Origin: Dryomyza anilis
Lineage: Eukaryota > Arthropoda > Insecta > Diptera > Dryomyzidae
Direction: 5' to 3'
Length of the DNA stretch: 64,000 nt
Assembly: GCA_951804985.1 (NCBI GenBank)
Contig: OX638130.1
Span: 97,337,700-97,401,699, forward strand
In this document: positions 24,027 to 33,860 of the stretch, piece after piece
Position numbering within the stretch: the stretch's first letter is position 1
Layout: each line of letters opens with the position of its first letter
Notes under the pieces: generated by a model
What the model saw: only the letters and a program-made list of their open reading frames with translations
Databases searched by the model: none
What the model was told of the DNA's origin: nothing
Made by a program: the position numbers and the translations under genes

Positions 24027-24456
24027 ATTATGCAGCAATCGAATTTTTAAAAAATCTTGGTTCAGCTTTTTAGCTCGTTGTTTTGCGGTTTCATTCTTGA
24101 CGGCATTTCTATCTGGAACTTTTTGGACCTTGTTCGTCTTCAGCCCAGCTTCTTTCTTAGTCCTGCGCACGAAAGATTCTGAGCAATTTGCCTTTCTCGC
24201 CAATTTCCTTCCGCATATGCTTGGATCTTTCTTTAAAATATTCACAACCTTCTTCGACTTTTCACGGTCATATGGGCCTTTTTTTACCAGAACCTTTCTT
24301 CCGATCAATACTCAGGTCTTCCTTAAAGCGGTTGATAACGCGAGAAATGGTCTTAGGGTTAGCCCCTACCTCCTTGGCATTTTTTTTAAAAGACCAACTA
24401 GGTTGTTTTTGAAAAATGTTAATTATATTTTCTCGCACTTCCACTTCGTTTGCCAT
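24018..24456 (-). pseudogene. Transposase N-terminal half (DD37E), frameshifted
   Basis: Two overlapping frames, 24456-24268 and 24308-24018, together give two helix-turn-helix-like segments (KEVGANPKTISRVINRF and GRKLARKANCSESFVRRT), the expected paired DNA-binding layout of this group, followed by a basic linker. One indel in the KKGSGKK region breaks the frame. Confidence 0.8.
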
Positions 24457-24613
24457 TTTCGTGTTAAATAAATTTTGTATTGACTATAACTGACTCAAAT
24501 TAATTTCTGCCATTTAATTCAGAGCTACTATGATCAAATTTTTTTAATTTGAATCTTGCAATAGCACATTATGGGAAGATATGTAACGGACAATTTTATT
24601 CGACGCAGTCCTT

Positions 24614-25689
24614 ATATAGGGGAGCCTGGGGTAAAATGAACCATGGCGTAATGTGGGAATCTACAATTTTTGGACATATTTTTGTAATAAAAACAATTGT
24701 CAAATGCTTCTTAATATGGCATCAACTTTTTCATCCATTTTCATTAATACTCAAATATATATGAACCTGTTTATTGCATTTCGAGAACAAGTTAAAAAAC
24801 ATGTTTATGAAATTTTTTTATAGTGCTGTTGTTTGCTATTAAAAAGTGCGAATTTATGTCGTTTTTAATTAAGACGGTATGTTTAAAATGATCGTATATA
24901 ATATATCTTTATGTTCAAATTGCGATATTAGGATAAAGTAGGAAACATAATCTGGGGTAAAGTGGGAAACGTAATTTAAGCATTTTTTGTTGTAATTTTA
25001 GTGAAAATATATTGTTATATGAATTATTTAATTGGTTAGCCAAGAAATACTTCAATCTTGGCTACAAAGCAATGAAAAGCAACATTTTGACCTGACCTGA
25101 GATCTAATCTAAATTGCAAAAGAAAGCCGAGAAGCGAATCATTCACAGGAGCAAAAAGAAAATATCAGTAAAGATTCTTCAACTCCATCAGAAGAAAAAG
25201 AATTTGTTACAATATGCTTAACTTATTTCGAATAATTTAAATTTTAACAATTCAATGAACGACCATATTTGCTATGAAATGTATGAACTTGTTGACCAGC
25301 AATTACACCTGTGTACATAACCACTCAGAATATTCAGACTATATAACTATGAAGATGTTCTTGAATTGAAACTTTTTTTTTCTTCTTGTTATTTTTTTTT
25401 TTGCTTTTTTATAACCTTATTGTAATATTTTTTGTCCTTAATATAATTGACTTTGTTATGAAAAATACAAAACATGAAAGAGAAAGACTAAAATATCATT
25501 TTGGTAAAAATTTAAAAATGTCCCCAAGATTTTTCAACAAGTCCAAAATTGAGCTGTTTGGAAAATCGCTAAAAAATAAATTAAAATTGCATATAAATGG
25601 TATTCTGTTAATGCAAAAGAATTTAAAAAAGTTTTTTTGTTTGAAGAAAATCAAAACGGGTCCCACTTTATCCCAGGCTTCCCTATATA
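24614..25689. mobile_element. P element: TIR element of about 1.08 kb, non-coding
   Basis: The ends read TATAGGGGAGCCTGGGGTAA and, in inverse, TATAGGGAAGCCTGGGATAA, with TA at both borders. The GGGGTAAAGTGGGAAA motif recurs inside (24955, 24972). No transposase. The left end touches the mariner-type element with no spacer. A second copy, split by an F repeat, lies at 38523-40260. Confidence 0.75.
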
Positions 25690-25859
25690 AGTATATGTGT
25701 AAATGAATACAAATGTTTGTATGTAAATTTGATGTTTAAGAACATCATATTAAATATTAAATTGTAATTCAATGAATGAAAGCATCCCTATGACGAATTT
25801 GGTAGCTGATGATAAAACTCATAATATTTATGAATAAAATCAGCATAGATTTTTTTCTG

Positions 25860-26007
25860 TTTATAAGTAATATAATTTGGTAGTTTCATGATTTAGCTCT
25901 TCTAGTACTTCTGTAATCGTGATTTCAACAGACAGACGGACATCGCTAAATCGAATCATGAGATCACGAGAAGGTAAATACACCATTTCACTTTCAGTGC
26001 AGGGTAA
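25860..26007 (-). mobile_element. F repeat fragment
   Basis: TAGCTCTTCTAGTACTTCTG, GATTTCAACAGACAGACGG and CATCGCTAAATCGAATC match the middle of the F copy at 51985-52735. It is cut off by the MITE that follows. Confidence 0.65.
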
Positions 26008-26317
26008 ACACAGAAAAATTCTCTTTTGGCATAAGGTTGGAAGAATGAAAATGTTAGTTGTACCAACTAACTTCATCAAATGGTTATATCAAATGGTTTA
26101 CAAATTTGCTGGCGTAACTGCCATATTAACCTATACACATAAAATATTAGTCTATACACACTCCTAATTGTTCTAAATCTGTACCAAATTGTTCTAAAAC
26201 AGTTGGAAATTGGTTGCAGAACAAACTACAACTGTTTTTATTTTGACAATAACAACCGACTAAGCGGTTGAGAGAAGCGAATAAGTTGGTTGGCGCAACA
26301 AATCTCTATTCTGTGTA
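26008..26317 (-). mobile_element. A-family MITE, near full length
   Basis: From ACACAGAAAAATTCTC to CTATTCTGTGTA, with TA next to it. Landmarks GTTAGTTGTACCAACTAAC and AACAACCGACTAAGCGG are present. Inside, CTATACACA is duplicated (26130-26162). Confidence 0.82.
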
Positions 26318-26540
26318 TACTCAAAGTGGTGGGATCTACAGTTTAATGCCGAATCCGAACGGCGGGTGAGAGCTTATCATAGGTAATGTTTTACTCTCGT
26401 AGTTTTTCAATTTACTGCCGAGAGGTAGCGCAGTATAGAAAAATATTTCTATGTTAAGATGTTGTTAGCCCCAGTCCAGGCTTGAACCTGGGACCTTTCG
26501 GCTCGCACCTTTCGGCGCGGACCTTTCGGGCTACCGCGCT
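26318..26540 (-). mobile_element. tRNA-derived SINE, damaged copy
   Basis: On the minus strand a tRNA-like head with box B GGTTCAAGCCTGG (26484-26472) is followed by the family body (CGTTCGGATTCGGCATTAAA, CCACCACTTTGAGT). The A-box side is corrupted by repeats of ACCTTTCGG. The 3' tail has been lost at the junction with the MITE. Confidence 0.75.
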
Positions 26541-26753
26541 ATTCATTCATTTTATATATTTAGAGCTCTTAAATGGCTTTTGTTAATTAATTCTTAAATA
26601 ATGCTTTAATTTGTTATATTGTATTCTAATCATTTATCAGTCAGTTAACAACAATAAGTTTAAATTTAAATAAGTATTGAAACAAACCCTAACGAATAAC
26701 GGGGTTGATTTCGGTTTATTTATTGTTTCGGTTTTAAAGTTTATAACGATTCT

Positions 26754-27014
26754 AAGGGTGTATGCGAATTCGACTAAATTTCTGACTAAACTAAATTTCT
26801 GACAAAACTAAATTTGGTCGGAAATACAGTGTTCGACTTTTCAATTTAGTAAATTGTCCAGTAGACTAAATTGAACTAAATTGGATGACAGCAAACAGAC
26901 ATATGATAATCAATTGATTATGAACTTTAACAATTACCGGTTACCGAATGGCGATCGAATAAAAAGTCGTTCAATTTAGTTTAGTCAGCAATTTAGTCGA
27001 ATTCGCACACACCC
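26754..27014. mobile_element. Short palindromic MITE (about 261 bp)
   Basis: TAAGGGTGTATGCGAATTCG at the left and CGAATTCGCACACACCCTAA at the right form terminal inverted repeats of about 28 bases, continued by ACTAAATTTCTGACTAAACT-like text on both arms. No second copy is in this window. Confidence 0.7.
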
Positions 27015-27359
27015 TAAGTTACAGTTTCGATTTCGTTTTTTGTAAGGCTTCAATGATCCTACAAAGTGAGTGATTTAACTTAAAACAAACATAATTAATA
27101 TAGTTTGAATTAAACTTAATGACTTAATGCGGATTGTTTTTAATATTCATTGTTCAATCTAATTTTCTGAGCCAAGGGAGTTCAGGGGATAAGAACAAAT
27201 ATTTCGTTTTTGATGACCAAAAACAGACCTAAACCCCTTTTATAATATTGCACAAAGACAAATTTAATCTAATCTCTTGCATAAAACAAATAAATATTCA
27301 AGTCGTAAAGTACTAAACTAAATAGTTTTAAGCTGTGCAAAAGGGCGATCTTTTGTACT

Positions 27360-28020
27360 ATTTCATCGCAGAGCAGTTTTGGCCAGTCCCACTTCTATAC
27401 GAACTTGGCATATGCAAACAAAAATCTATCTGCATTACCCAACTATGTACTCCTCAAGCTAGAGACCACTACAAAGAATGACACAAAACAAACACCATAA
27501 AGTGATGCACAAAGTCATCTCATAATCATCATCAACAGAGGAAAACAAACGGTTTTTTCCACTTGCCTGCAGTGGCAAATAGGCGCGCATAAAAATAACA
27601 TTCTAAGAGTTAAAGTATACTTTTAGGCGTTGAAGAGATGCCACCAGTCATGCAGCCAGCTCAGCCTGCCTACCAGCCAACGTGTGGTGTATGATTCAAG
27701 TGCTACAGCAGATATTGCGTTGCATTGCATCCAGCTGCAGGCAGCAAACCAGCAACTGACTCAACTCTTAGCAGAAATATATATTTTTTTTCAACATTTC
27801 GCTGTAATTAAAATTCTGTTAGAATGCTTTGTGTGCAGTTCGGGAACTTGCAGTTGACAAGCACAAAGTCTGCGCCAGTCGCCAACGACAATTTGGTTTT
27901 TGAAACATGCGAACGACGAAGAATGGGCGAAATATTGTCGCAATTACATGACAACCCAGGGGAACAAAGTGCCCCCCATCCACCCGTACTTATCACATAA
28001 CCAAACATTCGTTATGATAT
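27360..28020. other. Less AT-rich low-repeat island
   Basis: Mixed-composition DNA with CAGC-type words (27640-27760) and no transposon signature. Short open frames (27630-27857, 27900-28106) lack domain or splice support. Candidate regulatory or untranslated sequence, by composition only. Confidence 0.3.
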
Positions 28021-28304
28021 TTTTTATCTTAGTTTTATTTGCTTGTTTTGAGTTGGGCCACAATGTTTTTTTTTTTATAAGAATGTTCCTTTCATGTTTA
28101 TTCTAAGAGATTCTTTTTTTTTTTTAGAAAACTATTTTGTTGTAAGTAATTATTCAAAAATATGATGATGTCTTGATTATGGCAAAAAATAATAATTGCA
28201 CAAGCCATAGTAGATTGCTATGATTATAGTTAATTGTTATAACAATTTACTATTATTTGAATTTTATTATTCGAAAAATTTATGATTCAGCTATGTTGAG
28301 TTAT

Positions 28305-28450
28305 TGTCATAATAATAGTACACTCAAAATATAAGGTCTGTAACAATAGCTAAAAAGGCTGTTAAAAGAACAAAGTTGTTTGCTGTAAAGCGGAAAGTGA
28401 TGAATTTTTCTGAGAAGCAAACTAAAGTTTGTTTGAATGTTATATATAGC
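28305..28450. repeat. Dispersed repeat fragment shared with 39030-39205
   Basis: ACACTCAAAATATAAGGTCT, AACAATAGCTAAAAAGGC and TTGTTTGCTG align with the inverse of 39060-39205 (CACTCAAAATAAAAAGTCT, AACAATAGCAAAAAAGG). The family is not identified. Confidence 0.5.
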
Positions 28451-28524
28451 TTCAGAATTGACAAGTTTTATTTTCGCGTATTTTTTTTTAAAGCCAAAAA
28501 GATTCTGCGAGAAAGTCAATTATT

Positions 28525-28625
28525 TGGCATCACTATGTAGTCTGCTCTCATTAACTCGTTTCGCTCAGATGCTTGGATCTGCTTGGGTTTATTTGTATAA
28601 CTCTTTCGCAGTCATTCATCGTGTG
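28525..28625 (+). promoter_or_regulatory. Promoter-like cassette, copy 2 (motif 7)
   Basis: TGGCATCACTA at 28525-28535 matches the core of Ohler motif 7, a TATA-less fly core-promoter word. It is followed by CAGATGCTTGGATCTGCTTG, TTTCGCAGTC and TCATCGTGTG. The same order of words occurs at 32542-32640 (+) and at 42348-42450 (-). No coding exon follows this copy. Confidence 0.45.
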
Positions 28626-28647
28626 CAAAATAAAAATAAAAACAAAA

Positions 28648-29192
28648 AAAATTAAATATCTTTCAAATTAACGATTATTTATAGTAACCATCAATTAACC
28701 ATCTTCAAATGTGAAGATAGTTCCGGAATATTAGAAAAAGGTATACCATAAGAATTCGAGAAATCTTTTATATTGAAAAAAAGAAAATAATCAAATCGGC
28801 ATCGCCTGTATAAAGCCTTCGACGGTAAAATTGTACAACGACTTGAAAAATGTTTGCAGATGAACCAGGTCTTATGGATGTTTGGCGCTGTTGTCAGCAA
28901 GGTGTACTCTGAAAAGAAATCATTTTTCATCACGTGTTGAAAATTTAAATCTCAGTTATTTTTATGTTCACTTTAACCAATAAAATGTTATATTTGTATT
29001 GACACCTTCTTACACCATTGGATTTACTTAATTGTTGTGAATAAATTAAGCGTAAGGAAAAAGTACGCCTTATAGTAGCCAAATGTCAAAAAAGGCCTAT
29101 AGATTTGGTGCAAATGTCCGCAATTATGAATGTTTGCTGTGAATCTATTGTAATAAATCTCACAAATTTCCATTGCTGTTGTGGCAAAGAAT
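28648..29192 (-). pseudogene. Second copy of the D-element interior, decayed
   Basis: The minus strand aligns with 17128-17665: TTTGCCACAACAGCAATG, GCGTACTTTTTCCTTACGC, TCACAACAATTAAGTAAA, CAAGTCGTTGTACAATTTTA and GGCGATGCCGATT. The reading frame is broken. Unlike the first copy it has a good acceptor (ATTTCTTTTCAG) before the last segment, where 17k has unrelated text. Its upstream end is cut by the minisatellite of the Helentron-like element. Confidence 0.65.
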
Positions 29193-29332
29193 ATTTCGCC
29201 GCAGAATTCTTCCCAGTAGAAATCTTCGCCGTAAAATTCTTCCCCATAGAACGCTTTACCGTAGAATTCTTCCCGGTAGAACTCTTCCCGGTAGAATTCT
29301 TCCCCGTAGAGTTTTTCCCAGTAGAAGTTTTA
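29193..29332. repeat. Minisatellite, unit about 15-18 bp (GTAGAATTCTTCCCG)
   Basis: Eight or so units such as GTAGAATTCTTCCCGGTAGA. The same unit type occurs in the elements at 20570, 31600 and 46080. Confidence 0.8.
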
Positions 29333-29790
29333 GTGTAGTTAGTTTTAATGTGGTGAGTTTTAGTGTGTTGAATTTTTAGTTTAGTGAATTTTTAGTATGG
29401 TGAGTTTTAGTGTGGTGTGTTTTAGTGTGGTGAGTTTTGGTGTGGTGAGTTTTAGTGTGGTGAGTTTTAGTGTGGTGAATTTTTAGTGTAGTGAGTTTTA
29501 GTGTGGTGAGTTTTATTGTGGTGAGTTTTAGTGCGGTGAGTTTTAGTGTAGTTTTAGTGTGGTGTGTTTTAGTGTGGTGAGTTTTGGTGTGGTGAGTTTT
29601 AGTGTGGTGAGTTTTAGTGTGGTGAATTTTTAGTGTAGTGAGTTTTAGTGTGGTGAGTTTTATTGTGGTGAGTTTTAGTGCGGTGAGTTTTAGTGTAGTG
29701 AGTTTTAGTGTGGTGAGTTTTATTGTGGTGAGTTTTAGTGTGGTGAGTATTGGTGTGGTGAGTTTTAGTGTGGTGAATTTTAGTTTTTTG
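29333..29790. repeat. 15-bp minisatellite (TTTTAGTGTGGTGAG)n
   Basis: About 30 units of TTTTAGTGTGGTGAG with point changes and occasional extra bases. A block of about 185 bases is itself repeated (29395-29540 and 29565-29700). Confidence 0.9.
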
Positions 29791-29914
29791 TTTCATCTTC
29801 TTAGCTTGTGTCGAGTTATGTCGTTTTGCAAGTTTAGGTTGTATGGGAAGTGCCACGCCCTTTTGTCCAATCCCGCCCATATATAGCCTATGACACCCTC
29901 CTGACTCCATAGTA

Positions 29915-30231
29915 TAATAATAATAATAGTTTGGCGCTACAGTCCTGTATAGAACTTCGGCCGAGCTCTCTCACCATTTTGAGCTGTGCGTGTTATATTT
30001 GTACTCAAAGTGGTGGGACCTACAGTTTATTGCCGAATCCGAACGGCGGGTGAGAGCTTTTCATAGGCAATGGTTTTACTCTCGTAGGTTTGCCATTTAC
30101 TGACGAGAGGTAGCGCGGTATAGAAAAATGTTTCTAAGAAAAGATGTTGTTAGCCCCAGTCCAGGCTTGAACCGGGGACCTTTCGGCTCGCAGTCCAACG
30201 CACTAACCACTGAGCTACCGCGGCTACGCGG
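29915..30231 (-). mobile_element. tRNA-derived SINE, complete, with 10-bp target duplication
   Basis: Minus strand: box A TAGCTCAGTGG (30217-30208) and box B GGTTCAAGCCTGG (30173-30161) at tRNA spacing, then a body of about 220 bases ending in CTGTAGCGCCAAACTATTAT, a TTA-repeat tail. CTCCATAGTA flanks it on both sides (29905-29914 and 30232-30241). The head folds like a tRNA with GCG in the anticodon position. It inserted into the Helentron-like element, so it is younger. Confidence 0.93.
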
Positions 30232-30524
30232 CTCCATAGTATCCTGCTGCAAAATGTCAGTTAAATCGGTTCAGCAGTTTAGACGTGATGGTGGAACCAA
30301 CAGACAAACCGACAGACTGACAGACGGAGCAAGAGTTTTATATATATAGATATGTAGATTATATAGATATGTAGAAAACGAATATTCAATACATGGTGTA
30401 GTTAAATTAAGTGAAATAAATACAAATGTATTTAAAAACTAACAATATGTAGTGGAACGACAGTTTTTTCAAGACAAAGACATAAATGTAATATAATTTA
30501 TTACATTCATTATTTTCGGTGTAT

Positions 30525-30610
30525 GTTTGGTATTTATAGTCGGACTTTAACTTTCATACGACTTCATAAGAATTTATGATTCTTACTAACACCAACTATC
30601 AAAATATCTC
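30525..30610 (+). mobile_element. F repeat fragment
   Basis: GGTATTTATAGTCGGACTTT and TTACTAACACCAACTATCA match the right-hand third of F repeats. The flanks 30356-30524 and 30611-30690 show nothing else. Confidence 0.5.
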
Positions 30611-30697
30611 TTTTTCAACCTAATCATTCATACTATTTTTTTTATTATACATCATAATTTTGTCTACTGATAAATTATGATAACGTAAAAAATCTCA

Positions 30698-31052
30698 ATG
30701 GAGATTAAACGGAGAATAACTTTTGCCAACAGGCTCAGTAGGCAAAGTATAGCCCTCTCTCGCCGGACAAAAATACCGCTCTACAAGTCACTCATCATGC
30801 CCGTCCTACTTTATGGTGCAGAAACATGGACGCTGGCCTCCACCGATGAGAGAGTACTGGGAGCGTTCGAGAGAAAGATTCTCCGTAAAATCTTTGGCCC
30901 TATCTGCTTTGCTAACGAGTATCGAATCAGGATGAACCATGAGCTTTATGAGTTATTCGACGACATTGACATAGTCAAGCGCATCAAGATCCAGCTCCAG
31001 GTCATGTCGAACGAATGGATGAAATCACTCCAGCTAAGAAGGTGCTTGAATC
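30698..31052 (+). pseudogene. LINE reverse-transcriptase C-terminal remnant
   Basis: The frame encodes a stretch containing LYKSLIMPVLLYGAETWTL and VLGAFERKILRKIFGPI, which is the post-palm region typical of LINE reverse transcriptases. The upstream polymerase and endonuclease parts are absent. After IQLQ the original frame is lost. HVERMDEITPAKKVLES resumes in another frame, as if about eight bases (expected to encode W-L-G/S) had been deleted. The clade is not assigned. A tetranucleotide run follows at once and may have grown from the 3' tail. Confidence 0.82.
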
Positions 31053-31193
31053 GATGTATGTATGTATGTATGTATGTATGTATGTATGTATGTATGTATT
31101 TATGTATGTAAGTAAGTATGTATGTATGTATGTATGTATGTATGTATGTATGTATGTATGTATGTATGTATGTATGTATGTATGTATGTATCT
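31052..31193. repeat. (GTAT)n microsatellite
   Basis: About 35 TATG units with few interruptions (TATT at 31098, AAGT at 31110). The long frames through it (MYVC repeats, or HTYI on the other strand) are artefacts. Confidence 0.95.
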
Positions 31194-31224
31194 ATTTCTG
31201 AATGTGTGTCTGTATCGAATAAAA

Positions 31225-31665
31225 TTTTGACACAATAGGTATGTTGTAGCTGGGCAGAATATAGGCTATATCTTGGTGGACTGGGCGTGTCACCTCCCAT
31301 ATAACCCAAACATTAAAAACAAATTATATCAGCATTCAGGATAGCAAATTTAATAAAATTTTGGTTAACGTTATATTTATCCATTCTAAACAGTCTCGCC
31401 GAATGTGGGCGCGATTGTATGTCGACATTTATTATAGTGATATCAAGATATTTCACAGCAGGGTATACAAACCACACCAAATTCTTCAAATTCACCACAC
31501 CAAATCCCCTCACCAAAATTCACCACAGTGAAGCTGACCACACCGAAATTCACCACACCGAAACTCAGCTCACTAAAACTTATACTGGGAAAAACTTTAC
31601 GGGGAAGAATTTATCGGGGAAAAATTCTACGGAGAAATATTCTACGGTGAAGAAAATTGGCTGAA
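31225..31665 (+). mobile_element. Helentron-like element, degenerate copy
   Basis: AGAATATAGGCTATATCTTG and GGGCGTGTCACCTCCCATAT match the interior of the copies at 29193-30355 and 45247-46205. CACCACACCGAAACTC units (31490-31585) and GGGGAAGAATTTATCGGG units (31590-31655) follow in the same order. Confidence 0.5.
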
Positions 31666-32525
31666 AATTATTATTGTTTTGGTTACTATTTATTTATTTT
31701 TTTATAAAACAAAAGTACCAAATTTGATAAAATACGTTTTTGGGATAGTTTGGATCTAACGTCATGATAGTAAATCGATAATTATTTTTTATCTTATCAT
31801 AGCCCAATCAGCTATATAGCAAACATGATCATGTCTTCACTAATATGGCAAATTTCTACTAGGGTTAGTAACGTCACGTTTTGAGTCATTACGGTTAGGT
31901 TATGTCTATGTACGAGGTCAAATGTACCCGTTGCACTGGTTCAAATCTCGGTTTTTAAAATCGTCGTAATTTTCAATGTAAACTATTCAAAAATGTATTA
32001 AAAAATTAATTAGAAAAGAAGAATGAATGGACTCGAATGAAAGGGCTCACCGAATTTTTCGTTTTTAATGGTCCAAAAAATTAAACCCATTTAACAATAA
32101 TTTTTTTTCGATTTTGACAATTTATTTTTCAATATCTTTTTTTCAGATCCACAAGGGACATTCTCAACCTATATATTTTTATATCCAAAACTTACCCCCA
32201 TATAATGTAAAACGAAACGAAAACAAATTCGTTATAAATTCCAGTGACGATGATGAAATGAACATGTAAAATTATTCCGTCACTGGAATTTCTGAAACTT
32301 TTTGACTTGTTTCGATTTACGTCATAAGGTGGTCACAGTGAAAGAATATACTCAATTTGGTTATATGTTTGTAACACCCATACAAACTCAAATAAATTTT
32401 ATAGTATTTTGGATTATTTAATAGGATTCACCGATAGTTCATTGGACAAATATCCTATTGACTAATTTTAATTGTAAAAACTAGTATGTTTTTTCTGAGT
32501 GTATAGATTGACATCATTAAACGAT
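31666..32525. other. Intergenic DNA with a small F-like piece
   Basis: An F-like start (GTGAAAGAATATACTCAATTTG) is seen near 32338. An inverted pair (ATTCCAGTGACG at 32239, CGTCACTGGAATTTC at 32278) makes a short hairpin. There is no gene. Confidence 0.4.
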
Positions 32526-32543
32526 GCATTTGGTTCAATTAGT

Positions 32544-32654
32544 TGGCATCACTAGTTCTTGTTTCGGTCAAATGCTTGGATTGCATGGGTTTTTATTTTA
32601 TACCTTTTCACTTTTGAAGTCATCCGTCGTGTGTCTGATCGTGTTTTACAATTC
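32544..32654 (+). promoter_or_regulatory. Promoter-like cassette, copy 1, and probable 5' UTR
   Basis: TGGCATCACTAGT (32544-32556) is a full match to Ohler motif 7 (KNNCAKCNCTRNY). Downstream come CAAATGCTTGGATTGCATGG and CATCCGTCGTGTG, shared with the cassettes at 28525 and 42348. Position, 55-150 bases before the coding exon, fits a transcription start and leader. Confidence 0.5.
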
Positions 32655-32709
32655 GTGAAGATTGAAAATAATTCAACGAAAAACGTAATATTTTTTTATT
32701 TTTTTACAG
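32655..32709 (+). other. Possible short 5' UTR intron (55 bp)
   Basis: GTGAAG at the left and TTTTTTTATTTTTTTACAG at the right bound 55 bases, the common size of fly short introns. The acceptor is excellent; the donor is weaker than consensus. Confidence 0.4.
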
Positions 32710-32920
32710 AATGGATAGAACCTATGCCATTTTTAATTGTATTCCTACACAAATGATGGATAAGAGGCTGTTTAAAAAAGCAATGTTTGCTCTCGCGGGT
32801 TTGGCGCGAGACAAACGAGACAACTTCAATATGTTGGAAGTTCATATTGAAGTTGCACTGTACGACACGGATGCCACTGTAATATACTTAATAACTTCAA
32901 ACATTATAAGTACCTTTTTG
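32710..32920 (+). CDS. Orphan coding exon, 70 residues, unknown protein
   Basis: It is bounded by a strong acceptor (polyT then ACAG) and a strong donor (TTTTTG/GTAAGT). The frame from ATG 32711 is open to the donor in phase 0 and encodes MDRTYAIFNCIPTQMMDKRL..., a basic middle (KKAMFALAGLARDKRD) and an amphipathic EVHIEVALYDTDATVIYLI. No domain is recognised. The downstream exon is not clear; acceptors near 33051 or 33063 would give only a few codons before a stop. It could be a small host gene, a fast-evolving orphan, or the surviving exon of a larger gene or element. Confidence 0.5.
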
Positions 32921-33129
32921 GTAAGTTTTTTTTTTTTTTTTATAGAAAATACTATTTTAAATTCTAAAAAATGCATAATTAAAGAATTTAATTTAAAAAA
33001 TAACGTTTTTATTCACTCATAATTGTGTTTATATTATGGCTATTTTCCATAGTTTTCATATTTAGCAAAAGCTTAGTCCGAATTAAACAAACAACAGTTA
33101 TGGCAACAAAATATACAAAAAAAAAACCT

Positions 33130-33860
33130 TTTCATATTATGGAAAATTGTGGCTGCGATATGTTAGGCCATCAGGTCTAATGCGCCCACTTAGTGGTCGG
33201 GGCATGGACCGAAATGAATTATAAAAATAACTCAAAGCTACATCGTAATGCTTGCTATTGCAACCTCGCCCGTGGCCTCATCGCACCAGTAACAGCAAAA
33301 GTAACAGCAACAGAAACATCATCCGAATCAGCATCAGTACCAGCGGTACTAGTACCACTGCTCGAGCCATCGCCATCACCCACTGCTACCACTTGGCTAC
33401 ACCATTTTTCGATTCATGAAATTTTTATTTTATTTAAATGTAATTATCTGCTTGAATAAAAAAATCATCGTCATGAGCCGAAAAAAGACCAAATAGCGCA
33501 ACACGAAAGAAATAACATACAAAATAAAATAAAAATCCTACAAAAACTCATATAAAATAAAAAATAACAAAATAAATAAAAAACAAAATAAAAAATAAAA
33601 CAAATAGAGCAGAGAGCGGGCGTGGCTTTTTTTTTCTTCCCACATTTGAAACAACACAACCCAGTCAGTCAGTCCAGTCGACTGGGCGTAGACGGTGCAC
33701 TACCGTCCGACCGTACGATCCCGACGAGGAGGTGCAACCGTGCATCGTCCAGAACATGACGCACTTCGCCAGGACCAAATCTACCGCCTGACCCTACCTG
33801 CCTGCCTGCCTGCAACGCGGGCAACAAACAACAACATGGGTCTATGTGATTATTGCATAT
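33130..33860. other. Less AT-rich low-repeat island
   Basis: GC-richer DNA with CAGCAA/CATCAG words (33285-33345), CTGC runs (33797-33814) and initiator-like TCAGTC words with a downstream AGACG near 33665-33694. It lies just downstream of the orphan exon and could include its continuation or a separate promoter. The open frames there are low-complexity. Confidence 0.3.

Larger units (their letters stand above)
23267..24613 (-). mobile_element. Tc1/mariner-group element, DD37E type, structurally complete but inactivated
   Basis: Perfect terminal inverted repeats of at least 26 bases start AAGGACTGCGTCGAATAAAA (left) and appear in exact inverse at 24588-24613; TA flanks both. Minus-strand pieces of one transposase: residues from ATG 24456 give the N-terminal helix-turn-helix region (PSWSFKKNAKEVGANPKTIS); a shifted frame near 24270-24308 continues to 24018; a further shift leads into the catalytic part (23849-23481). 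The first catalytic Asp is in DDETYVLADF (about 24020), the second in FWPDLASCHY (about 23763), and the Glu in PELRPIERYW. There are 37 residues between the second Asp and the Glu, hence DD37E. Frameshifts and a 50-bp tandem duplication near the C-terminus show it is a pseudogene. Confidence 0.88.
29193..30355 (-). mobile_element. Helentron-like element with two minisatellites, hit by a SINE
   Basis: Minus-strand order: TCTATATATATAAAACTCTT with GTCTGTCAGTCTGTCGG text at 30355-30290, AAACTGCTGAACCGATTTAA, a SINE insertion, GGGTGTCATAGGCTATATAT, then a 15-bp array and a GGGAAGAATTCTACGG-type array. The same layout is at 45247-46205. It has no coding capacity. Apparent open frames across the arrays are repeat artefacts. 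Confidence 0.6.

Noticed and set aside
23481..24456. Intact transposase gene
   Set aside because: At least two frame changes and stops separate the DNA-binding and catalytic parts.
29105..29910. Open frames reading FFPVEFFPVE or HHTKTHHTKT
   Set aside because: These are translations of minisatellites whose unit length is a multiple of three. The same frames occur at 45345-46255.
30161..30217. Functional tRNA gene with A and B boxes
   Set aside because: The tRNA-like head is the 5' part of a repeated SINE with a target duplication. The acceptor stem does not close cleanly and the body continues without a terminator.
31002..31309. Open frames reading MYVCMYVC or HTYIHTYI
   Set aside because: Translation of the (GTAT)n microsatellite.
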